This document shows, piece by piece, positions 16,124-22,504 of a stretch of DNA of 36,306 bases. The translations under genes and the position numbers were made by a program. Position 1 is the first letter of the stretch; each line of letters starts with the position of its first letter. The notes beneath the pieces were generated by a model that did no database searches, was not told the DNA's origin, and saw nothing but the letters and a program-made list of their open reading frames with translations. The stretch comes from an uncultured Oscillospiraceae bacterium (lineage in GTDB: Bacteria; Bacillota; Clostridia; Oscillospirales; Oscillospiraceae): positions 1 to 36,306 of the forward strand of contig CAJTLK010000003.1 of NCBI GenBank assembly GCA_910577415.1, written 5' to 3'.

Positions 16124-16978
16124 ATGCTGACCCCGAAGGACGATCTGCAAAAATGTCTGGATGCCGCCCGCCCCGGTGAAGTTATCGAGCTGGGGGAGGG
16201 GGAATACCGCTGTAAGGTAATGGTCACGGTGCCGGGCCTCACCATCAAGGGGGCGGGGGCGGGAAAGACCCGTATCGTCTGGGACGACTACGCGAAAAAA
16301 CTGGACGAAGAAGGCCGGGAGTACATCACCTTCCGCACCTGGACGGTGGCGGTGTGCGCCGATGGTGTGACCATCACAGACCTTACCATTGAGAACGACG
16401 CCGGGAAGCCGGAGGAAAAGGGCCAGGAGGTGGCTCTCACGGTCTATGCCGACGGTTTCCGTATGGAGCGGTGTACGCTGACCTCCACCCAGGACACCCT
16501 GTTTTTAGGGCCGTTGCCCAAAGACCTTATCCAGCGCTACGACGGCTTTCTGCCCGACATCCTCCGGCGGGATATGACCTGCCGCCAGAGCTTTCGGGAC
16601 TGCCTCATCGAGGGAACGGTGGACTTCATCTTCGGCTGTGGGGAGACTCTCTTTGAAAGCTGTGAGATCCGCTCCCTGGTGGACGTTCGGGGCCATGGCT
16701 ATCTGGCGGCTCCGGCCCACGCTCTGGAGCAAAAGAGCGGGTTTCTCTTTCGCGACTGCCGCCTGACCGCGGCGGAGGGGGTGGAGCCGGGAAGTATCTT
16801 CCTGGCCCGGCCCTGGCGGGACTACGGTCTTTGCGAGTTTGTGAACTGCGAGACCGTTGGGGAGCACATTTCGCCCCTGGGCTTCGACAAGTGGAACGAC
16901 ACGCAGCGGGATAAGACCGCCCGCTTTTACGAGACCCCTGCCGTAGCGGGGAGAGTGCCCTGGGTCAGAGAGCGCTGA
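16124..16978 (+). CDS. Pectinesterase (CE8), cytosolic, 284 aa
   Basis: Demethylates methyl-esterified galacturonate residues, releasing methanol. CE8 beta-helix enzyme with the expected active-site elements: Gln101, Q-D-T-L at 123-126 (Asp124), G-T-V-D-F-I-F-G at 164-171 (Asp167), and Arg229/Trp231 in the A-R-P-W motif. About 22 extra residues lie between Q-D-T and V-D-F compared with plant or Erwinia enzymes. From memory, this insertion is typical of intracellular Firmicute members. There is no signal peptide, so it must act on imported oligosaccharides. AGGAGAGG precedes the ATG at 16124. It is divergently transcribed from the main operon through overlapping promoters, so the two units are probably co-regulated or mutually exclusive. 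Confidence 0.93.
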   Translation: MLTPKDDLQKCLDAARPGEVIELGEGEYRCKVMVTVPGLTIKGAGAGKTRIVWDDYAKKLDEEGREYITFRTWTVAVCADGVTITDLTIENDAGKPEEKGQEVALTVYADGFRMERCTLTSTQDTLFLGPLPKDLIQRYDGFLPDILRRDMTCRQSFRDCLIEGTVDFIFGCGETLFESCEIRSLVDVRGHGYLAAPAHALEQKSGFLFRDCRLTAAEGVEPGSIFLARPWRDYGLCEFVNCETVGEHISPLGFDKWNDTQRDKTARFYETPAVAGRVPWVRER

Positions 16979-17020
16979 AGTGTGTATGTAATGACAGTGA
17001 GAACTCCCGCCCTTTGAGCG

Positions 17021-17893
17021 TCAGCCCCCGGTTTCCGCCGGGGGCTGTTCGTCGTGGATAACAAGCCCCACATCCCGGAAGAAAGCCATCATGGTCTCCG
17101 GCCAGCCGGGCACGTCCCAACTGAAGGGGGGAAGCGCTCCCGCGGGGTAGACCATTTCGTCAGCGGTGGAAGCTCCGTGCTGTCCGTGGCGGTAGATGTG
17201 GAGGGAGAACTCCACCCCCGCCGCTTCCAGAGCCTGGGCCAGCGCCAGAGAGTTGCGGCAGGGTACCGACTGGTCGTCCCGGGTGTGCCAGAGGAAGACC
17301 GGCGGCATATCGCCGCGAACCAGCTTGTCTAAGGAAAGACGATCCCGGAGATGGGGGTCGCCGTGGGAGATATTTTCAAAGCTGCCCTCATGGGTGGGCC
17401 TGGAGGACACAGCCACCGGGTAGCACAGGCCCAGGGCGTCGGGCCGAAGCAAAGGGGCGGGGCCGATGTCGGACAGCGCCGGATCGTCCCAGAGGGTGCC
17501 CAGGGTACCGCACAGGTGGCCGCCTGCGGAAAAGCCAACGGCGGCGACCATGTGGGGATCGGTCTCAAAGCGCTCGGCCTCCTCCCGAATGAGCCGCATG
17601 GCCATGGCGGCTTCGCGGAGTTGGACGGGGAAGGAGAGGGGAGCACAGGAATATTCCAGAATGAAGGCCGCCCAGCCGCGGGCGGCAAAGCGGAGGGCCA
17701 CCGGCTCGCTCTCCCGGGGGGAGATATGCTCGTAGCCGCCGCCGGGAAGGATCAACACTGCCGGCTTGCGCCGGTGGAGACTGACCCTTTGCGGGGTGGG
17801 GCAGCGCCAACAGGTCAGTTTTCCCGCCGCCCCGGTGGGAGCGGGAAGGGAAAAGTGGCGGTAAAGGTCGATGATCTCCACATTCATTGACAT
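17021..17893 (-). CDS. Alpha/beta-hydrolase esterase (acetyl-esterase-like), 290 aa
   Basis: Serine esterase, probably removing acetyl groups from pectic oligosaccharides. The oxyanion-hole motif is P-G-G-G-Y, the nucleophile elbow G-F-S-A-G-G, the acid in T-R-D-D-Q-S and the histidine in R-H-G-Q-H-G. This is the BD-FAE/AXE-like arrangement found in xylan and pectin clusters. No signal peptide, so cytosolic. An in-frame ATG six bases downstream (17887) is an alternative start; the ribosome site is weak (GGATGG). It is read convergently to the pectinesterase gene and from its own very strong promoter. The acyl specificity is inferred from the neighbourhood. Confidence 0.85.
   Translation of the reverse strand: MSMNVEIIDLYRHFSLPAPTGAAGKLTCWRCPTPQRVSLHRRKPAVLILPGGGYEHISPRESEPVALRFAARGWAAFILEYSCAPLSFPVQLREAAMAMRLIREEAERFETDPHMVAAVGFSAGGHLCGTLGTLWDDPALSDIGPAPLLRPDALGLCYPVAVSSRPTHEGSFENISHGDPHLRDRLSLDKLVRGDMPPVFLWHTRDDQSVPCRNSLALAQALEAAGVEFSLHIYRHGQHGASTADEMVYPAGALPPFSWDVPGWPETMMAFFRDVGLVIHDEQPPAETGG
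17023..17046. terminator. GC-rich hairpin between convergent esterase genes
   Basis: AGCCCCCGG (17023-17031) pairs with CCGGGGGCT (17038-17046) around a 6-nt loop, overlapping the stop of the minus-strand esterase gene. Neither strand has a clear U-tract, so it may need Rho or act only as a 3'-end stabiliser. It sits between two converging genes, where a bidirectional terminator is expected. Confidence 0.45.
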
Positions 17894-17962
17894 ATGTTCC
17901 CATCCATCAATTGTTGGCGTCAGGGCGAGAAAAACTAACTGCCCTCTTATATTTTTTTACCA

Positions 17963-17991
17963 ATTATAGGCCAATTTTATTGGAGTGTCAA
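17963..17991 (-). promoter_or_regulatory. Perfect consensus sigma-A promoter of the esterase gene
   Basis: On the minus strand TTGACA (17986-17991), exactly 17 nt, then TATAAT (17963-17968): a full 12/12 consensus match. A dyad CCAAT-ttt-ATTGG (17971-17983) lies between the two boxes and could be a repressor operator. The leader to the ATG at 17893 is about 65 nt. Confidence 0.75.
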
Positions 17992-18034
17992 TGGCAAAAT
18001 GACCGGGGGGAAGGCAAGAAGCATAAAAAAGTGG

Positions 18035-18063
18035 TTGCCCCTTTCCCCTATTATTGCTATAAT
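18035..18063 (+). promoter_or_regulatory. Extended -10 promoter of the aldolase/GH4 operon
   Basis: TTGCCC (18035-18040), 17-nt spacer, TATAAT (18058-18063) preceded by the TGC extended element. The transcript leader would be about 105 nt and contains a small GGCGG-tttt-CCGCC hairpin close to the ribosome site, which could modulate translation. Confidence 0.65.
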
Positions 18064-18173
18064 GACCATACTGAAAAAAGCCAAAAGGCAGGGGAAATGG
18101 TGAAAAATTTGACATTCTCCGCCTGGGCGCAAAGGGCGGTTTTCCGCCGTTAAAAAATTGAGGAGGAAATTTT

Positions 18174-19088
18174 ATGAGCGGACAGATCATCCGGTATACC
18201 ACCCCTGCCGTCACCCCCATGCTGCCTGAGGGCGGGGTGGACTTTGCGTCCTGTGAGCGGCTCTATGACCACCTGATCCGGGGCGGCATGGACGGAGTCC
18301 TGGTCATGGGCAGCATTGGGGAGTTTTTCAGTCTGCGGCTGGAGGAGAAGAAGGAACTTATTCGGGTGGCCAGAAAGGCCATCGGCAGGGAGACCGAGCT
18401 TATCGTGGGGACCACCTCCCTGGTCTTTGGCGAGATCGTGGAGCTGTCCAATTTTGCCATCAAGGAGGGCGCGGACGCTGTAATGATCATCCCGCCCTAC
18501 TATTTCTGTTTTGACGACGCCGGAGTATTCCGTTACTATGACGAGCTGGCCCAGGCCATCGACGGTAAGATCTACATCTACAATTTCCCAGACCGTACCG
18601 GCTACACCATCTCGCCCGCCGTTCTCCGGGACCTGGCGGCCAAGCATAAGAACATTGCCGGAGTGAAGGACACCGTGGTGGGGGTGGACCACACCCGGGA
18701 GGTCATCAAGACGGTGCGCCCTGTCCGCCCCGATTTCCTGGTCTACGCCGGCTTCGACGACAACTTTGCCCACACCGTCCTCTGCGGCGGCAATGGCGGT
18801 ATCTCCGGGCTTTCCAACCTGTTTCCAGAGCTGTTTGCCGCCTGGGTGAAGGCGGCAAAGGCGGAGGACATGGCGCGCGTAGCCTCCCTCCAGAGGTTGG
18901 TGGATTCCCTCATGGACATCTATGGCGTTGGGTTCCCCTTTGTCCCCGCCATTAAGGAAGGGCTGGTGCAGAAGGGAGTGGTCCGTTACAATACCCCCTC
19001 CAAGCCTATGCGGGCGCTGAACGAGGAAGAGAAGAAGACCCTGTCCTCTCTCATGGCTCGCTTCCCGGGCACGGAGGCTTTGGCATGA
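18174..19088 (+). CDS. DapA/NanA-family aldolase (candidate 2-keto-3-deoxygluconate aldolase), 304 aa
   Basis: Class I pyruvate-dependent lyase of the dihydrodipicolinate synthase superfamily. The Schiff-base lysine is Lys165 (G-V-K-D-T) and the general-acid tyrosine Tyr136 (Y-N-F-P). The carboxylate-binding motif reads G-S-I-G-E at 46-50, not the G-T-T-G-E of true DapA, so lysine synthesis is unlikely. GAGGAGG precedes the ATG. It overlaps the alpha-galacturonidase gene by 4 bp (ATGA). In this pectin context the expected substrate is 2-keto-3-deoxygluconate, the product of UxaA, or a related keto acid. N-acetylneuraminate lyase or a ketoglucarate dehydratase remain alternatives. Family is certain; substrate is inferred. 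Confidence 0.88.
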   Translation: MSGQIIRYTTPAVTPMLPEGGVDFASCERLYDHLIRGGMDGVLVMGSIGEFFSLRLEEKKELIRVARKAIGRETELIVGTTSLVFGEIVELSNFAIKEGADAVMIIPPYYFCFDDAGVFRYYDELAQAIDGKIYIYNFPDRTGYTISPAVLRDLAAKHKNIAGVKDTVVGVDHTREVIKTVRPVRPDFLVYAGFDDNFAHTVLCGGNGGISGLSNLFPELFAAWVKAAKAEDMARVASLQRLVDSLMDIYGVGFPFVPAIKEGLVQKGVVRYNTPSKPMRALNEEEKKTLSSLMARFPGTEALA

Positions 19089-20476
19089 CAAAAAGCGTGA
19101 ACATCGCCTACATCGGCGGCGGTTCCAAGGAGTGGGCCAGGGTATTCATGTCCGACCTGGCTCTGACCGAGGGCCTGGGCGGGGAAATGCGCCTCTATGA
19201 CATCGATCTGCCCGCCGCGGAGCGCAACCGGGCTATCGGCGGGCATATTGACCGCGATCCCAAGACCCGCTCGGTCTTCCAATATAAGGTGTGCCCCAGT
19301 ATCGACCAGGCCCTGGCCGGGGCGGACTTTGTCATCATCTCCATCCTTCCCGGTACCTTCCGGGAGATGCGCAGCGACGTTCACGCCCCGGAGAAATACG
19401 GGGTCTACCAGTCGGTGGGAGATACCGCCGGTCCCGGCGGGGTCCTCCGGGCCATGCGCACCGTGCCCATTTATGAGTTCTTTGCCCGAAAGATCAGGGA
19501 GCGCTGCCCCGAGGCCTGGGTACTCAACCTCACCAATCCCATGAGCGCCTGCGTTAAGGCCCTCTATGATGAGTTCCCCCGGATCAGGGCGTTCGGGTGC
19601 TGCCACGAGGTCTTCCACGCCCAGGAGTTTCTGACCTGCGTACTCAAAGAGCAGAAGGGCATTGAAATAGAGCGGAACGAGCTTTACACCGACGCGTGCG
19701 GGGTGAACCACTTTACCTGGATCACCCAGGCCCGGTACCGGGATATCGACCTGCTCTCCCTGCTGCCCGGGTTCATGGAGAAGTTTTATGACGAGGGCTA
19801 CTGCGAGCAGCCGGGCAAGGACCGCTTCGCCTTCCGCAGCGATCCCTTTGCCTATGGCAACAAGGTGAAGATGGACCTCTTCCGCCGCTACGGCGCCCTG
19901 GCCGCCGCCGGGGATCGGCACCTGGTGGAGTTTTTGCCCAATGGCTGGTATCTGAAAGACCCGGAGACCGTGAAGGAGTGGCTCTTCAACCTGACCAGCG
20001 TGGACTTCCGGGAGGCGCGGCAGGCCGAGCGGGTGGCCGAGAGCATCGAGCTGGCAGAGGGGAGGAGGCCCTTCGTTCTGGAAAAGTCCCAGGAGGAAGT
20101 GGTGGAGATATTGAAGGCCCTCATGGGCTTCCACACCCTGGTTACCAACGTGAACCTGCCCAACGTGGGGCAGATGCCCCAAATGCCCCTGGGGAGCATC
20201 GTGGAGACCAACTGCGTCTTTGCCCACGGTATGGCAAAGCCCGTGGTGTCCGCCCCGCTGCCCGCCGGAGCCTGTGCCCTGGTGCGCCGGTGCTGCGAGA
20301 ACATCGACACCCTCTGTGAGGGCATCCGACGGCGGGATATGGACGAGATATTCGCTTCCTTCGTCAACCAGGCCCTCTGCGGTGGACTGAGGCGGGAGGA
20401 CGCCGAGGCCCTCTTCCGGGAGATGTGCGGGAACACCAGGGAGTACCTGAAGCCGTACTTTGACCTGAATTGGTGA
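19085..20476 (+). CDS. lplD: GH4 alpha-galacturonidase with CHEV motif (LplD type), 463 aa
   Basis: NAD+- and metal-dependent glycosidase that releases galacturonate from alpha-linked short oligogalacturonides by an oxidation-elimination mechanism. The N-terminal Rossmann motif is I-G-G-G-S (10-14). The family-defining metal site is C-H-E-V at 173-176, the variant reported for LplD-type alpha-galacturonidases (glucosidases and galactosidases carry CHSV, glucuronidases CHG). N-L-T-N-P (148-152) and V-N-H-F-T-W complete the site. The length matches the family. Translation is coupled to the aldolase gene by a 4-bp overlap. A strong bidirectional terminator follows. The enzyme is cytosolic because GH4 needs NAD+. 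It would finish the work begun by the GH28 and GH105 enzymes of the divergent operon. Confidence 0.93.
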   Translation: MTKSVNIAYIGGGSKEWARVFMSDLALTEGLGGEMRLYDIDLPAAERNRAIGGHIDRDPKTRSVFQYKVCPSIDQALAGADFVIISILPGTFREMRSDVHAPEKYGVYQSVGDTAGPGGVLRAMRTVPIYEFFARKIRERCPEAWVLNLTNPMSACVKALYDEFPRIRAFGCCHEVFHAQEFLTCVLKEQKGIEIERNELYTDACGVNHFTWITQARYRDIDLLSLLPGFMEKFYDEGYCEQPGKDRFAFRSDPFAYGNKVKMDLFRRYGALAAAGDRHLVEFLPNGWYLKDPETVKEWLFNLTSVDFREARQAERVAESIELAEGRRPFVLEKSQEEVVEILKALMGFHTLVTNVNLPNVGQMPQMPLGSIVETNCVFAHGMAKPVVSAPLPAGACALVRRCCENIDTLCEGIRRRDMDEIFASFVNQALCGGLRREDAEALFREMCGNTREYLKPYFDLNW

Positions 20477-20499
20477 GAAATTTGCAAAAAAAGCGGCAA

Positions 20500-20534
20500 A
20501 AAAGCAGCCTTCCCCGCGTGGGAAGGCTGCTTTT
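20500..20534. terminator. Bidirectional intrinsic terminator after lplD
   Basis: A perfect 15-bp stem (20500-20514 with 20520-20534) with a CGCGT loop ends in TTTT on the plus strand and, read on the minus strand, is flanked by an equivalent T-run. It separates the converging lplD gene and the 138-aa gene. Confidence 0.85.
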
Positions 20535-20548
20535 GGCGTTTTGGAATT

Positions 20549-20965
20549 TTACTGGTTTTCCGTGTCCACCAGGATGTTGTCGGTGCCGTGCTGCTCAAAT
20601 TCGGTGATATAGGCGTCGATGCGGGAGGCCAGCTCCTGGTAGTTGGTCTCGTCGATGGGCACATCGTCCATGTCCCGGCGGGCCAGGTCCTCGGCCAGGA
20701 TATCGAAAAAGACGTTATTCTCGTAGTCGATAATGGCTTCATGGATACCGCCCTCGGCAAAAGCCTGGGAGGGCACCGCCTGGCCCCGCCAGTATTCGGT
20801 GAGTGCGTCCATGCCCAGCTCTTTGGCCTTTTGGAAGAGAAGGGATTCCACCTCGTCATAGTCGGCAAAGCGGTCATCCCCACGGGTGGAGTTCAGGACC
20901 CAGTTGCCGATGTAGGCCATGTCCAGCAAACGCCGGAACTGCTTCCGGCTCATTTCCAGCTTCAC
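20549..20965 (-). CDS. Conserved-looking small protein of unknown function, 138 aa
   Basis: I do not recognise the family. The protein is acidic, predicted all-helical and soluble, with no TM segment or signal. The N-terminus M-K-L-E-M-S-R-K-Q-F-R-R-L-L-D looks amphipathic. It is rich in Asp/Glu in the second half (R-R-D-M-D-D-V-P-I-D-E). The GTG at 20965 is chosen because AGGGGGGAG is well spaced before it; an ATG four codons later is possible. A near-perfect promoter drives it, suggesting high or constitutive expression. It is divergent from murI and convergent with lplD. No function is proposed. Confidence 0.75.
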   Translation of the reverse strand: MKLEMSRKQFRRLLDMAYIGNWVLNSTRGDDRFADYDEVESLLFQKAKELGMDALTEYWRGQAVPSQAFAEGGIHEAIIDYENNVFFDILAEDLARRDMDDVPIDETNYQELASRIDAYITEFEQHGTDNILVDTENQ

Positions 20966-21005
20966 GGACCGCTCCCCCCTTGTTGTGGATATGTTTGTAG
21001 ATTAT

Positions 21006-21033
21006 ATTATAGCCACCCAGACGGAAATGTCAA
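21006..21033 (-). promoter_or_regulatory. Near-consensus promoter of the 138-aa gene
   Basis: On the minus strand TTGACA (21028-21033), 16-nt spacer, TATAAT (21006-21011). Both hexamers are perfect. The start would be near 20999, about 34 nt before the GTG. Confidence 0.7.
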
Positions 21034-21077
21034 ATGGTCTGGGAGAACGATTTTTGGAAAAGGGAAGAAAATTTTCC

Positions 21078-21106
21078 TTGTCTTTCGGGGGAAGACGGCA
21101 TATGAT
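21078..21106 (+). promoter_or_regulatory. Promoter of murI
   Basis: TTGTCT (21078-21083), 17-nt spacer, TATGAT (21101-21106). The transcript would start near 21113, 39 nt before the murI ATG, which has GGGGAGAAGG as ribosome site. Confidence 0.6.
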
Positions 21107-21151
21107 AGAGGGCAAGAACGATTTTCGCTTTTTTGGAAAGGGGAGAAGGCC

Positions 21152-21964
21152 ATGGACAGTAGGCCCATCGGCGTTTTCGATTCCGGGGTGGGGGGACTCA
21201 CCGCCCTGCGGGAGCTGCGGCGTATTTTGCCGGGAGAGAGGTTCGTCTACTTTGGAGATACGGGGCGGGTGCCATACGGCCCCAAGGGAAGGGAGACCAT
21301 TCTCCGCTACGCTCGCCAGGACGTGGCCTTTCTGCGCGCCTTTGACCCCAAGGCCATTGTCATCGCCTGCGGCACTGTGTCGGCCAACGCCCTGGGGGAG
21401 CTGACGGCGGAGAACGACCTGCCCATCTTTGGCGTGGTGGAGCCGGCAGTCCAGGCGGCGGTGAGAGCCACCAGGAACAGAAAGGTGGGACTGATCGGCA
21501 CCGCCGCCTCCATTCGTTCCGGGGCGTATGAGAAGGCGCTGGCCGAGATCGATCCGGCGGTGACGGTGACGGCCAAAGCCTGTCCCCTCTTTGTGCCCTT
21601 GGTGGAGAACGGGCGATTTCGCCCCGGCGACAAAATGGCCGAGCTGGCGGTGGAGGAGTATCTGACCCCGGTGAAGGCCGCCGGAGTGGACACCTTGGTG
21701 TTGGGCTGTACCCACTATCCGCTGCTGGCGGAGCTCATCGGCAGGTTTATGGGGCCTGAAGTGACCCTCATCGACACCGGGGCGGCCTGTGCCGACGCGG
21801 CGGCCAAGGCTCTGGGCGAGATGGATCTGCTTGGCGACGCTCAGGTAGGGGAGCTGCGCTGCTTTGTCAGCGACGCGCCCCAGGATTTTGCCGTCCTGGC
21901 CGACCTTTTCCTGGGAGAGACGGTGGAGGGGGCCGTGGAGCGGGTGGAGATCGAGAAATATTGA
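21152..21964 (+). CDS. murI: Glutamate racemase, 270 aa
   Basis: Interconverts L- and D-glutamate for peptidoglycan. Motifs: G-V-F-D-S-G-V-G-G-L at 7-16 with Asp10/Ser11, Y-F-G-D-T at 33-37, P-Y-G at 41-43, and the second catalytic cysteine in L-G-C-T-H-Y-P (Cys186). The first catalytic cysteine is present (Cys73), but the canonical A-C-N-T-A-S-A motif reads A-C-G-T-V-S-A, so the substrate-contacting Asn is Gly. The ATG at 21152 has a good ribosome site and a promoter upstream; the open frame extends further 5' but crosses that promoter. Length fits MurI. No other racemase is in the window, so it may be the sole supplier of D-Glu or a variant with altered specificity. Confidence 0.92.
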   Translation: MDSRPIGVFDSGVGGLTALRELRRILPGERFVYFGDTGRVPYGPKGRETILRYARQDVAFLRAFDPKAIVIACGTVSANALGELTAENDLPIFGVVEPAVQAAVRATRNRKVGLIGTAASIRSGAYEKALAEIDPAVTVTAKACPLFVPLVENGRFRPGDKMAELAVEEYLTPVKAAGVDTLVLGCTHYPLLAELIGRFMGPEVTLIDTGAACADAAAKALGEMDLLGDAQVGELRCFVSDAPQDFAVLADLFLGETVEGAVERVEIEKY

Positions 21965-21967
21965 CCC

Positions 21968-21996
21968 TTTACATAAGGAGAAAAGCCAAGTATAAT
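21968..21996 (+). promoter_or_regulatory. Promoter of the DUF1934-argS pair
   Basis: TTTACA (21968-21973), 17-nt spacer, TATAAT (21991-21996), located right after the murI stop. The -10 box is embedded in the left arm of a perfect 13-bp dyad (next entry). Confidence 0.65.
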
Positions 21997-22018
21997 AGCC
22001 GGTAGCGGCTATTATACT
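21989..22018. promoter_or_regulatory. Perfect 13-bp dyad over the -10 box, operator candidate
   Basis: AGTATAATAGCCG (21989-22001) and its exact complement (22006-22018) flank GTAG. The dyad covers the -10 box and the expected transcription start of the DUF1934-argS promoter. There is no U-tract, so it is not an intrinsic terminator. It could be a repressor operator, or fold at the very 5' end of the mRNA if transcription starts inside it. Confidence 0.55.
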
Positions 22019-22053
22019 CCAATTTGGCCTGATTTTACCTCCTGAGGTTTGTT

Positions 22054-22485
22054 ATGGAAGAGCGAAGTGTCATTATTCAGCTAAAGACCCTTCAACGCCG
22101 CCCCGAAGGGACCGATGCCATGGAGGAGAAGGCTGAGGGGAGCCTCCGCCGGGAGGAAGAGAGCTGGCTGCTGTCCTACCGGGAGAGCACGGCTTCCGGG
22201 CTGGGAGATACCCGCACCTCCCTCCGGCTGGAAAAGGACCGCGCCACGCTGGTCCGGGAGGGGGAGACTGCCGCCCAGATGGTGTTTCAAGTGGGGAGCC
22301 CCCATCTCTGCCGTTACGCCACCCCCTATGGGGAAGTGCCCATGGAGATCAGGACCCTGCGGCTGGACGTTGACCTCAGTGAGCTGGGAGGCAAGGTGTT
22401 CATCATTTACAAGCTAAAGCTGGGGGGAGCTGACGTCGGCGAAAACCGGCTGCGTCTCACCATTACCCCTGCCAATGAAGGGTAA
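22054..22485 (+). CDS. DUF1934 (YwiB-like) beta-barrel protein, 143 aa
   Basis: Small cytosolic protein resembling the DUF1934/YwiB family, whose biochemical role is not established. Typical features: an N-terminal strand V-I-I-Q-L-K-T, a central Y-R-E-S-T-A-S-G-L-G-D-T with T-S-L-R-L motif, and a Y-G-E-V-P-M-E-I-R-T segment before the last strands. The family is often encoded immediately upstream of argS in Firmicutes, as here (YwiB-ArgS in Bacillus). GAGG precedes the ATG. It ends 19 nt before the chosen argS start. Confidence 0.85.
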   Translation: MEERSVIIQLKTLQRRPEGTDAMEEKAEGSLRREEESWLLSYRESTASGLGDTRTSLRLEKDRATLVREGETAAQMVFQVGSPHLCRYATPYGEVPMEIRTLRLDVDLSELGGKVFIIYKLKLGGADVGENRLRLTITPANEG

Positions 22486-22504
22486 AAACAAAGGAGAACG
22501 GAAT

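Noticed and set aside
16031..16150. Longer start for the S-component-like protein
   Set aside because: The extension covers the divergent promoter and the start of the pectinesterase gene; the ATG at 16030 has AAAGGA at proper distance.
18174..19088. Dihydrodipicolinate synthase (dapA) for lysine synthesis
   Set aside because: G-S-I-G-E replaces the DapA G-T-T-G-E motif and the gene is coupled to a pectin glycosidase.
18986..20227. Open frame of 413 codons on the minus strand opposite lplD
   Set aside because: Shadow of the GH4 gene; no family-like motifs, no ribosome site.
20588..21151. 5' extension of the murI reading frame
   Set aside because: It crosses the murI promoter and runs antisense through the 138-aa gene; the ATG at 21152 has a good ribosome site and begins the MurI fold.
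21965..22053. T-box riboswitch upstream of argS
   Set aside because: No T-box sequence, specifier stem or terminator is present; only the 13-bp dyad and a promoter.
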